Assembly (NCBI GenBank): GCA_958295665.1
Contig: OY282558.1
Location: 185,296,015-185,360,014, forward strand
Source: Tipula vernalis
Lineage: Eukaryota; Arthropoda; Insecta; Diptera; Tipulidae
Direction of reading: 5' to 3'
Length of the DNA: 64,000 nt
Of the stretch, positions 46,301 to 56,268 are shown piece by piece; position 1 is the first letter of the stretch, and every line of letters starts with the position of its first letter. The position numbers were made by a program, and so were the translations under genes. The notes under the pieces are model-generated. The model ran no database searches, was not told where the DNA came from, and worked only from the letters and a program-made list of their open reading frames with translations.

Positions 46301-48606
46301 ATTATCCGTAAAAACGTTAGGACTGATTTGGTGCCCAACACGTGACCTTTTCCAATTTAAGGTGCATCTTGATAATAGAACTTTCCACACAAAGAGAAGT
46401 TTACTGTCGGAATCCTCGAGAATTGTTGATCCTCTTGGGTGGTTATCTCCCGTAGTCGTGGTAATAAAGATGATATTTCAGCGCTTATGGATTCATAAAA
46501 TACAATGGGACGAGGTGTTACCTCCTGACATAAATTCTGATTGGACTAACCTAAGATCACAGTTAAATAAATAGGAAGAAATTGAAGTTCCCCGTTGTAC
46601 TACACCAGGGTTTTTGAGTAACCAACACTGCTCCAAACAACTTCATGTATTCACAGATGCATCGGAAAAAGCATATGGAGCTGTCGTATATTTGAGGGCA
46701 GATAATCAAACTAATGTAATAGGTATCCGAATGGTTGCAGCAAAATCTAAAGTAGCACCCATCAAACAGCTGTCACTGTCACGGTTGGAGCTTTGTGCTG
46801 CATTACTCAGAAGTCGCTTGGTTTTATGCGATCCAACAATGTTGCGGAAGAACGAATTGTGGTGGCAGGGACCAGAGTGGCTTGCAAAACCCAAAGAACA
46901 CTGGCCTATTCAAGATCACGGCGAATTAAAATTATCGATACTGGAACAACAGGGGTCCATACAAGTACATCATATTAACAGTTGTGTACCTATATGTGAT
47001 TTATTATTTAGCAAAGTGAACAGCTTGTTGAAGATAAGAAGGATTTTGGCGTATAGCTACATAGCGATATATTCAAATATTAAAAGCGGGTAAGCAACTG
47101 AGAAGCGAGAAATCACCAGTGCAGAACACTTATGAATTATTACGTAAGGGCAGAATCCACATAACAGATAGCATCGCTTCAGCATCACCACTAGGCGTGG
47201 TTGAACTCAATTGGGCAGAGAGACTATATATCAAATGGGCACAAATCGAATTGCAGCAAGACATTGCTGTCATACAATGAACAGGGCATGTGGCTGATCG
47301 TAGCAAGTTATTGTTACTTATACCATTTCTCGACGAACATGGTGTACTGCGCGTCGGTGGCCGATTAGAGAATGCATCGTGCTCGTTTTAAACTAAACAT
47401 CCGGCAATTCTACCAAAACGGCATATAGTAAGCAAGTATCTATTTGATGAATATCACAAACGTTATTTCCATGCTGGTTTGGCCTTGCTGACATCACTAT
47501 TACGTCAACGATTTTGGATATTGGATTGCAGAAGATTAGTAAGGGCTTACATCGTAAAGTGTATTGCCTGTTTCAAGTCCAAACAGTATCAAAACAGCTA
47601 ATTGACGGGAAATCTTCCTAAATTTCGAGTGAACGCAAGTCGCCCATTTCAATACACGGGTGTCGATTATGCTGACCCCGTTTATATGCGTAGTCGTCAA
47701 GGTCGTGGGCAATTCAAAATAGTGAAAGGTTATATTGCACTATTTATATGTATGGTCGTGAAAGCGGTTCATATCGAAGTAGTCACCGACTTAAGCACCG
47801 CTCCATTTATTGCTGCATTGCGCCGTTTCATAGCGAAACGAGGTTTACCCGTTGAAGTGATATCAGACAATGGCACAAATTTCATGGGTTGCAAAAAGGA
47901 ACTAGGAGAATTATTTCGATTGTTTAGTAATGAAGTACATTTCAATTTAATTAATGAATTTTTATCTAAACAGAAGATTTCGTTTCGTTTCATACCAGCC
48001 CGATTACCACATTTCGGCGGGCTCTGGGAGGCCAATATCAAATCAATGAAACAGCATTTGAATAAGGCAGTTGGATCTACCGTACTCACGTACGAACAAT
48101 TATATACCATATTAACCAAAATTGAGGCATTATTGAACTCGCGTCCATTGTGCTATGAGTGAGGATGTAAACGATTTCGATGCATTAACTCCTGGCCATT
48201 TTTTGGTTGGCGCTCCATTGGTAGCTTTACCAGAACCCGATTTACAGCATTTAAAACAGTCAAGATTATCGTTGTGGCAGAACTTGCAGGTACGAGTACA
48301 GTCATTTTGGAAGCGGTGGTCACTTGACTACCTTATTTCACTACAACATCGACCTATAAGTGGAAGCATGCACGTATAAATTTAGATGTTGGTCAGCTGG
48401 TTTTACTACGCGAAGACAATTTACCTAAATCAACATGGTTGTTGGGTCGAATAACCGCCGTTCATATCTCCCCTACAGACAACCTAGTAAGAGTGGCAAC
48501 CATTAAAACTATGAACGGTGATTACAAACGGCCAGTAGTCAAACTTGTTCCATTGCCACTACCCGATGAAGAAGTCAAAATGGAAATTCGTCATACAAAG
48601 CAATGA
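43306..48606 (+). pseudogene. BEL/Pao gag-pol polyprotein, decayed
   Basis: Gag starts at ATG 43306 (MADLQSNIQKRG) and runs through FHGDYPKW, CCHC-like motifs (CPVCAEDHLIFRC, CFNCLRPNHTVNNC) and an aspartic protease ALLDSGSQSTLIS (about 44888). RT: VADIEKMYRQI (about 45880), YGTSCAPFLAVR (about 46005) and the active-site YVDD (about 46110). RNase H: VFTDASEKAYGAVVY (about 46650). Integrase: YTGVDYADP, ISDNGTNFMG and a Glu in GGLWEANIKS. Then the BEL C-terminal LTPGHFLVG block and end at 48606. Stops or frame breaks near 43690, 43755, 44128, 44466, 45338, 46573, 47092, 47278 and 48160 inactivate it. Elements of this clade copy RNA into DNA in the cytoplasm and integrate in the nucleus. Confidence 0.9.
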
Positions 48607-48636
48607 TATTTTCGAAGTTTATAGTTTCACAAATAT

Positions 48637-48878
48637 TCAACAGCAATACAACAAGAGCTTCGATTTAGCCGGATATTTTTTTATTTTTACGAACAATTAG
48701 TATGCGTAGCAATTTAACGAGACAAAACTTGTACGGAAAAAACACGAGAGCGCAGCTCGAGTGTTTTTGCCTGGACAAAAGTTTTGTCGAGTTAAATTGC
48801 TACGCATACTAATTACGAGTGCAAAAATAAAAAAATCCCCGGCTAACTCAAAGCTCGAGTTGTATTTGTTGAGATAAT
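48637..48878 (+). repeat. Hairpin H3 with tiered CGAG/CGAG tandem G.A mismatches
   Basis: Core CGAG 48745-48748 opposite CGAG 48758-48761, stem AGC/GCT, loop GCA (48752-48754). Second tier CGAG 48718-48721 opposite CGAG 48788-48791. Third tier CGAA 48690-48693 opposite CGAG 48816-48819. Outer tier degenerate CAAG opposite CGAG (about 48652-48656 / about 48854-48858). The helix between tiers two and three (48699-48717 / 48792-48810) is a perfect 19 bp. Total arms about 115 bp. Confidence 0.88.
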
Positions 48879-48884
48879 TCAACG

Positions 48885-49075
48885 AGAAAAGAGAAAAAAT
48901 ATATAGAAATTTATTATTTAAACTTATAAAATAATTGAAAAAGCTAAATAAAAAAATATCCGAAAAAATATCCACTTGCATCACACCTTCCTTCCTTTTT
49001 CGAAAATATCCGCTAGCAAACAGCTACTTTGATACATTTTACTATGAATTTTTTTACACAAGTTGAATTATCAGA
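48885..49075. other. BEL 3' region spacer
   Basis: AT-rich; no gene. Confidence 0.4.
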
Positions 49076-49080
49076 CGTAA

Positions 49081-49250
49081 TATAACTAGTGGTCCGCTTA
49101 TTATCGATAATTTTTTTCAAATGTCATGAATGCGTATCCCAGCGACGAAAATGCAACGAGTGCGCAGCACGAGTTGCATTTTCTAAAGCTTGGGATACGC
49201 ATGAGTGACATTTGGAAAAAATTATCGATTCTTAAGAGGACCACGAGTTA
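49081..49250 (+). repeat. Hairpin H4 with tiered CGAG/CGAG tandem G.A mismatches
   Basis: Core CGAG 49157-49160 opposite CGAG 49170-49173, stem TGC/GCA, loop GCA (49164-49166). Middle tier TGAA 49127-49130 opposite TGAG 49202-49205 (tandem A.G/G.A). Outer tier CTAG 49086-49089 opposite CGAG 49244-49247, the same substitution as the outer tier of H1. Helices: AAAATGCAA/TTGCATTTT, GCGTATCCCA/TGGGATACGC, AAATGTCA/TGACATTT. Confidence 0.88.
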
Positions 49251-49256
49251 TATTTG

Positions 49257-49690
49257 GGTGGAGAATATAATGAATTGGTGTGAAAGATAAAACTTAAATT
49301 CACAACATGAAAGAATATGAGGAAGAGTTTTGTTTTTGTTGTGTGTTACTTTGATTCTAATGAATTTATTTTTATTAATAAAAATCGCCAAAAATAATAA
49401 ATAGTAGGCTATTGCCATAACAACGTTTTTCCCACAGCGACAATACAACAGTGTTGTATTATCACTTATTAATAACAAAAATAACAAAAAAATTGCATAG
49501 TGAAATAGATGATTTTTAGGTATGAATTATATTCTCATTGTAATATGTATCGTTATGTATCATTATTGTAATTATAATTAGTATTTATTGTATATTTAAC
49601 TTCATTAATGGTTAAGTAATCCAGAATAATGATCGTACCGCCGAATCTATAGTAGAGTTCATCGAATTAATTCAATTTTCGGGGGCAATA
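49257..49690. other. BEL 3' region, no gene seen
   Basis: AT-rich up to the polypurine tract TTTTCGGGGGCAATA just before the 3' LTR. Confidence 0.4.
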
Positions 49691-50108
49691 TGTTTATGCA
49701 GAAGCAGAAACTCTATTTAAAAAAAAATTGATTAATCGAATAAACTAAATTAATTTAATTTACATGTCAATTATCCAAATAATGGTACATGTTGATTTTA
49801 TAGCACCTACGCATGTTAGTGTAAGTCGACCTTTAATTCGGCTTATTATAAATATAGCATTTAATCTGCCGCTAGGTGGTATAATTGTAATTAAATTTTG
49901 TAGTCACCCCTTTTTATTTACATAATTTTTTTGACAGACATGTTTTTTGTTTGGGCTACCGATCATTATTACTGTGGTTCTTCTCCGTTCATCATCAGTT
50001 GTTATCCAATAATATATATACAGAGAATAAATTGGAACTTGTGGTTTTATTTTATATGCAATCTAACTGGGGTCAATTTTAGTATTACTAACGATCGTTG
50101 CGCAAACA
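49691..50108 (+). repeat. 3' LTR of the BEL/Pao element
   Basis: 418 bp, TG...CA ends, preceded by a G-rich purine tract. The distal 205 bp match the truncated 5' copy. Confidence 0.8.
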
Positions 50109-50144
50109 ATAGTGGTACAAACAATTTGATCATACGGCATAACA
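50109..50144 (+). repeat. 36-bp remnant of the gypsy LTR 3' end
   Basis: Exact copy of 40892-40927 directly after the BEL 3' LTR, showing that BEL inserted into a copy of that LTR. Confidence 0.8.
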
Positions 50145-51795
50145 CAGCGACATCTATGAAATATATTTCAGTATAAATAGAATGAAAAAACCTAATTTAA
50201 ATTAAAATATTTTAAAAAAATTGACAAAGAGCAAGTTGCTCGAAACTATCTTTTTTTAAATAAATAAAATTAAAATTGTCACTCTAAGAAAGTATATAAA
50301 AATATTTGTTTTTATTCAATTTTCCGGGTAAAAAAGTGGCAAAAGTGCACAAAGAATGGATATTTGTCATAATAATGATAGTACGGTGTTATGATGGTAT
50401 GATTGTATGTTGGTATGATGGTATGAGTTGGGCAGAGGGTTGAGATTTGGCTCGAGCTAAGTTGAGTTGAAGTTGTGTTAGGATTTTGTTAGCCTGCATT
50501 GGGGTTAAGTGAGTTGTTCGGTTGGGGAATTATTTAAGAGTTGATTTTGAGTTAGATCAAGGGTTGATTTGAAAGTAGATTTAGGGTTGATTTGGTGATT
50601 GATTTGAGGGAACTTTTACTATGAAAAGTTTGGGTTTTTCCTCGTTTCTAATTCCCATATAAAAGCTTCGTTTGTTAGACTTTTGCTTTGTATAATCTAG
50701 GTTGCTGTAATAATACTCGTATTAATGTTGTATTGATTCTCGATTAATACAATAATTTATAATAATTTTGCTTACTTCGGAATTTTGTAGGAAACCTGAA
50801 ATGAGCCCTCTAGAATTAGGACACCTTATTGTCTTTTTGTTATTATCCACTTGATTTGATTTAAACAAATAGGCGGGGAAATTATCACGCAAAAATTATT
50901 ATTGAATTCGGGCAGTAAAAATAAAAAAAATATCTGAGAAGGGGAAAATTTCACAAGTAAATGTCACAAATTATTATTTATCACGGTAACAAAAATGGTT
51001 ATTTACTTCGATAAAATAACATTCCAGTTTTTACTAAAAAATCGATAATGCAAAAATACTCTGGTACTATTGAATGGAATGCAATACATGTGCTGCTGTT
51101 CCTTAAAACAATATTTTATTCCAAAGAATGTACAATACATAATTTGTAATGTATGATCATCTATTATCCATTCTTACTACCCACACCCATAAATACTCAC
51201 GTTATCCTACTCCCACAAGACAGAACCCTTTTAATTTTTTTTTTCAATTTCCACACATTTTCCACTCTTTTTGTTGTTGATTTATTGTTTCGAGTTATTC
51301 TTCTTATATGCTTTTCGTTTTTTTTTTTTTATTTGCTTGCTATTTGTACCCATATTTGTATTTTTCAAACATAGAACGAGGGACTACGTACATACAAGTA
51401 ATTTTCCATATTCCGAAATAAACAAATGATAAATAAAAAGCAACACAAGGAACCCGAAATAAAAATGAAAAATTTTCCCTCCTGTGGCGATATATTTTCT
51501 TATCCCATTGTTTTCCGGATGTATGAGTATAAAGGAGTACGATCCTTTTTTGTTTTTTATCAGCGACGTTGAGTAAATATACAATGTGCTTTTTTTACTA
51601 TTATTAATCATCAGCGATTTATTTATATTTTTACATTTTGCATGGTGTTCTGTTATTGTTCAGACTTTTACTATTATGGTATTGTTTTGGGCAGGTGGTC
51701 CATTCAGACGATTTTTATCCGCCTAAATATGATTTTATGGGTGTTTTATTATTATTGTTATTATTTTTCTTTTTAACATGTATTTACGTACAGAC
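50145..51795. other. No gene seen; low-complexity G/T-rich tract
   Basis: 50390-50610 is built of degenerate GGTATGAT and GGGTTGATTT repeats. The rest is AT-rich 3' flank of P450 gene 2. Confidence 0.45.
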
Positions 51796-51798
51796 GAA

Positions 51799-51804
51799 TT
51801 TATT
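51799..51804 (-). terminator. Candidate polyadenylation signal of P450 gene 2
   Basis: AATAAA on the minus strand 27 bp after the stop codon. Confidence 0.45.
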
Positions 51805-51830
51805 ACACAACCGTTTTAATAATTAGATTT

Positions 51831-53805
51831 TTATTTTTCGAGATCTTTAAATATAAAGGGAACGGGACCGGTAGGTGAATTTATAAAATCACTTTTATAT
51901 TTTAAATCTGCTTTTCCATTCCAACCAATGTAATAATTTCGAACAAGTCTTGAAACTATACATTCCATTTCTAGTTCAGCAAAACGTCTACCTATGCAGG
52001 TGCGCACGCCAAAACCAAATGGTAAAAAACTGAATGGATGTGCTGTTTTATTAGGAAAATCTGTGGTTGACTTGAGCCAACGTTCAGGAATAAAACTATG
52101 TGGATTGGAATATTGTTTCTCATCAAAGTGTGTTAGTATGTTGCCTGTTAAAACGTTTGTCTGCAAAATAAGAATATGTTACGATTTTTAAAGCTTTATG
52201 TAAATTAATGTTACACTTACTCCCTTAGGAACTTGATAATTTTGGAGCACCAAATCTTGTCCCGCTTCCCTTAAGTTTCCTATAGCGACGGCTTGCATTC
52301 GGGCTGATTCCTTAATTATGGCTCTAAGATAAGGAATGTTTCGTAAACTGTCGATTTTTAAAACAGAATTTTTCTCGGGTAAAAAACCCAAAACTTCTTC
52401 TCTAAGTTTTTGCTGTTTATCTGGATTTTTGGCCAATAAATATAATATGCTGGTTGTTAATGATCCTGTCTAAAATCAAATATTCATTATAATTTAAAAA
52501 AGTTACTATTTTGTTCGGGTATTACCGTATCAGCTCCTGCAATGATCATATCAGCTGCCATAACATAAGCTGTTGAGCGATCGATTTTCAGCAACTTTTT
52601 TAGTATACTTTCTTCCCCCGTTTCTTGTTTATTAATATTTTCCACAGCTTCGTCTAAAATTTTGGAAACAGTTGCTGTCAATCGATCCAAATTTGCAATT
52701 TGCTTTTTGTAAAGCGGCGTGGGAAAATAACGCCATAGCGAAGGCTCGTATTCCAGTTTATAGGATAATTCGAAAAATAACCGAACAGACTTAAAAAAAA
52801 CAGTCCTTATACAATTTTTAATTATTATTGTATAGAAATATTAAACTTACATCGATTAGCGCTATGCCATCAGGATTAGGTTTATGGGACAGTAACATTA
52901 AACGTTTATCCAGAGCTATTGCGGCAATAGATTCTAAGGCCCACTTAAATATGTCATATCCAAAATTATCGCTCATCACATTGATTGAGTTACGCTCCCG
53001 TCGAATTCTATAAATTTATTAAAATTACAAATTTATTTTTTTTAATTATAAAACTACTTACTTCTCTGTAAACTCCATACCAATCTGATCAATTTCGGGG
53101 ACATATTGTTTCACATTTGTCGGTTGCATCATTACCGGATTCACGCGATTTCGAAATTTGGCCCATCGTTCACCTTGCCTAAAATTAAATTAAATAAACC
53201 CGACTATATAGTATAACAATAAATAATTAATTGTATTTACTCAGCAACAAGTCCACCCGTTTCCTTATAAAAATCTGGCTTAATTTCATTTCGATAATGA
53301 CTAAAAACTTCCATACCATTCCGTATTGGCCAATGACCTTCAGTTCTATGTAATTTTTCAAAATCATTCGGATCATAAGTTATTACAAAATTTGGTTGCC
53401 TTAATATTCCTTTGATTAAAACGATATTGCCGTATTGCTGTTTCAGCCTACGATGAAACTCATTCATTGGAATATTTGAAAATTTTCCTCCTGGAAAAAA
53501 TTCACGAATATCTTTTAGAGTTTTTGGTCCCGGTATCTTAGCGTAGGGCAATGCTTGGTCCCATTCTGGATCACGTAAATGCTTCGATTAATAAAATAAA
53601 AGTTTATAAATTAACACAATTGCAGTTTTTATTTACTAAGAGTTGGCAAAATGACCAAAACATATTTTTCTAGACATTAAAATCATCATGTGTAACATAC
53701 TTTTACATCGACCGCTGAATTTAAAGTTGCGTATTTATTGAAAACCATTAAACACGAATTTGTTTTTAATTTTTTAATTAAATTTAATGCCTTCATTTTT
53801 AACAT
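51831..53805 (-). CDS. CYP12-like: Mitochondrial cytochrome P450, CYP12-like (gene 2)
   Basis: Seven exons join in frame: 53805-53701, 53581-53241, 53178-53062, 53007-52851, 52789-52526, 52469-52221, 52160-51831 (introns 119, 62, 54, 61, 56, 60 nt, all GT..AG), giving 520 aa. The N-terminus MLKMKALNLIKKLK is a basic amphipathic presequence for mitochondria. AGADTT at 324-329 spans the exon 5/6 junction. ExxR (ESAR) is at 382-385, PERW at 436-439, and FGFGVRTCIG carries the haem cysteine at 466, exactly the position in gene 1. It has two introns that gene 1 lacks; the shared four introns are at equivalent sites and phases. It looks functional. Substrate unknown; CYP12 members act on hormones or xenobiotics through the adrenodoxin electron chain. 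Confidence 0.93.
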
Positions 53806-54826
53806 CTCTATTTAAGCACAAATTCAAAAATCTGTCCTACTTGTTTTAAAATACTCAGTAACCGAAATAAATCGCGTTTTAACAATTAACTTGCGGGCCT
53901 TGTTTCTTCGAAATTCACTTTTTCTTATAATATTCTATAGTAATGCATACGTACATAATATGTATACACAAACGAAGATACTACAATTATTTCTAAAATA
54001 ATGAATAAATTTATACAAATATTACGCTAACGGGTGGATCATTTAATTTGACCCACATAAATAACTGACATTGAAAAATAAAATTGCACTTCTGTAATTA
54101 CAAAGTCGTCCTAATTGACCTAGTCATGTTTCTTTCTCAACAGCAATAATTTTCTCCCGGAATATTTTTTTTTTTGAATGTTCTATTGTTGAGATATTTA
54201 AATGGTACACCCTGTAAAAGAACATTTTTTATAATTCTATTTTTATTTTTCAATATTTCAATCTATGTATGCATCAGATGTTTTAGCAGTTTAAAATGCA
54301 AAATGAAGTTGCTTCTGTATGTAAGTAGTAAACATTTTTGGATTGTACTATCAAGAGTTTAGAATAAGAATTAGAAAAAAATCTTGACACTAGATAATGT
54401 CTTTTGTTTTATACGTACATTTTTTCTTTATTTACAATATTTGTACATATTTGAATAAGTGTAAGTATTAATATAAAGGGGGCATAATTAAATAAACGAT
54501 TTGTTTGTTGAATAATTTAGTAAATAAAAAAAATTCTTTAAAAATACGATTGATATCTTTTATTTGCATCAATACAAGTGTTTTTTTTTGTTTTTTTTTT
54601 GTAATGGAGTTGCTCTGGAACTACTTACTCGATCAATCCAGCTTTTCAACCACACGCTACATGGGAGACGACGAATCCTGATGACCTGGATAGACGGTCG
54701 AGCCTGCGCCCATTTGAATCATACATAACCCGTAAGAGAAACCGCTTTATTTATGTAAAGGCTGTTAAGGGCGCCCCGTTTTAACCGGCTATAAGTGATC
54801 ACCGTTTAATCTGGATTGATTGCACA
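53806..54826. other. Upstream of P450 gene 2; no gene seen
   Basis: AT-rich to about 54600, then a GC-richer tract (54610-54826) without a recognisable frame that adjoins the LTR and may be transposon-derived. Confidence 0.4.
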
Positions 54827-55288
54827 CGTTACGTGTTTGCCTTGTCAATCAAGGTTCGAATCAGTGGATTGTAAATAAAACAAAGCGCTTCGGTTTAACA
54901 CAAATGAATTTATTTATTTAACACCAAGAATTAATTCAACAAAATTATAACAATAATAATTCACAAAAATCAATTTACATAAATTTTCGCACATTTTTAC
55001 TATTCCCTTTTACTTTTTATGTCTCATTAAAAAGTGACTTAGTTTTAATACACTTTTTAATTCTTTTTAATTTTCACTGTATCGCTTACCAAATACTAAT
55101 GATCCAATTCGACTTCGTTCGCCTTTTTATATACATAAACCAAACTTCTAGAAATTTCATGACTTTTCCAGTAAGAATAGTCTAGAAACATTTAGAACAG
55201 TTTTATCATGGAAAATTCTAGTTTAGTACAGTAAACATTGAGCTATTAATTTAACTTGTTCTATTATACCCTAGGTGTCACTGTAACA
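54827..55288 (-). mobile_element. LTR related to the solo LTR at 3149, minus strand
   Basis: 462 bp. The reverse complement follows 3149-3634 throughout, including the TATATAAAAAGGCGAAC TATA region, the GTAAGCGATACAGTGAAA block and the CCTTGATTGACAAGGC end. The immediate flanks (CACA and ATGT) do not form a target duplication, unlike the other copy. Confidence 0.82.
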
Positions 55289-56221
55289 ATGTGCAAAACT
55301 TTAAATCTATTACTTTTACAAGATCCAAAAATCAGCAGTCGATATCAAAGTGCTCTGTCAGAACGCTGTAGCCGTTAATCACCGCCTACATTAAAACTAC
55401 ATCTCAACAGGTACTAACTATCACAACTCCCGTGAACCCACACGTCGGTGAGCATTAGTCTTCTTTAAAAGTGCGCAAAATTATAAAAATTCCGGTCCCG
55501 ATGGTCCGGCTGCGCGAGAGCACCTACAAATCGCTAGGAAGCGTTTGACTGATGCCTGAACGACTCGGTAGAACCTTTTCATTTTTTGAAAACTTCAAAC
55601 AAGGCCACACTTCAATCTCCTCTTGGGTTGACAAACTCCGCAAATCTGTGTGTCTCTGTCAACTTTAATTAATTGGTTCCAAAAATGGAGTATAAAAACA
55701 ACTATCTGGTTAAACTTCGTTATAAAATTGTATTTCAGGGGACTATTTTGGGAATGCGATCCGAACGTGATCGAGTCTACGATGTATTAGATTCCTATTT
55801 GAATTTAAACAGATTCATTCGTTTCTTACCCAGTAAACCTTAAGTCATACAATATTTTTTCTTTGATCATATATCGGTCCTAAGTTAGTCAATTGAGAAT
55901 TGAATTTTTCGATGGCTATTTAAAATGTAAATTTTTTAAGCTGTTTTGTAGATCACAATGTGGTCATTGTTCTAGTCGATATACAGTTAGAAATGATATA
56001 TGTATTAGTTTTTTTCGTGATACATAGCCATAATGAATCATATATTGAATATTCTCAATGGACTAAAAAATAAAATGATCATTATTCAATCATAGTTTTA
56101 GTTGATCATTTGTTTTCATTTTATTGCTAATATCATCGAAATATGTCTCAATCTAGTTTTAATTCATATAAAGTTTTTAATAGGTCATACAGTACTTTCA
56201 ACATTTGTGACATTTATCGCA
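55289..56221. other. No intact gene; GC-richer transposon debris
   Basis: 55370-55650 looks like decayed retroelement coding sequence but no domain is secure. 55668-55738 shares about 70 bp with 61385-61454. The rest is AT-rich. Confidence 0.4.
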
Positions 56222-56233
56222 GATTAACTTGAA

Positions 56234-56268
<35 letters not shown>

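Larger units (their letters stand above)
42677..50108 (+). mobile_element. BEL/Pao retrotransposon, 5' LTR truncated, inactivated
   Basis: The 3' LTR is 49691-50108 (TGTTTATGC...GCGCAAACA), preceded by a purine tract TTTTCGGGGGCAATA. Only the last 214 bp of the 5' LTR remain (42677-42890), joined at TCACCCC to gypsy gag. A primer-binding site candidate TGGTACCGAAACC begins at 42896. Internal order: gag, protease, RT, RNase H, integrase (43306-48606). Two hairpins (H3, H4) sit in the long 3' region. Confidence 0.85.

Noticed and set aside
41582..50108. Endogenous retrovirus with an env gene
   Set aside because: No third frame with signal peptide, furin site or transmembrane segment follows pol; the BEL 3' region holds only hairpins and AT-rich DNA.
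51153..51826. Plus-strand frames 51153-51374 and 51638-51826
   Set aside because: Phe/Leu-rich translations of T-rich 3' flanking DNA.
51831..53805. P450 gene 2 as a pseudogene
   Set aside because: Six phase-consistent introns join seven exons into 520 codons with intact I-helix, ExxR and haem motifs.
54845..54860. GGTTCGAATC resembling a tRNA T-arm
   Set aside because: It lies in an LTR conserved with 3149-3634 and no acceptor, D or anticodon stems surround it.
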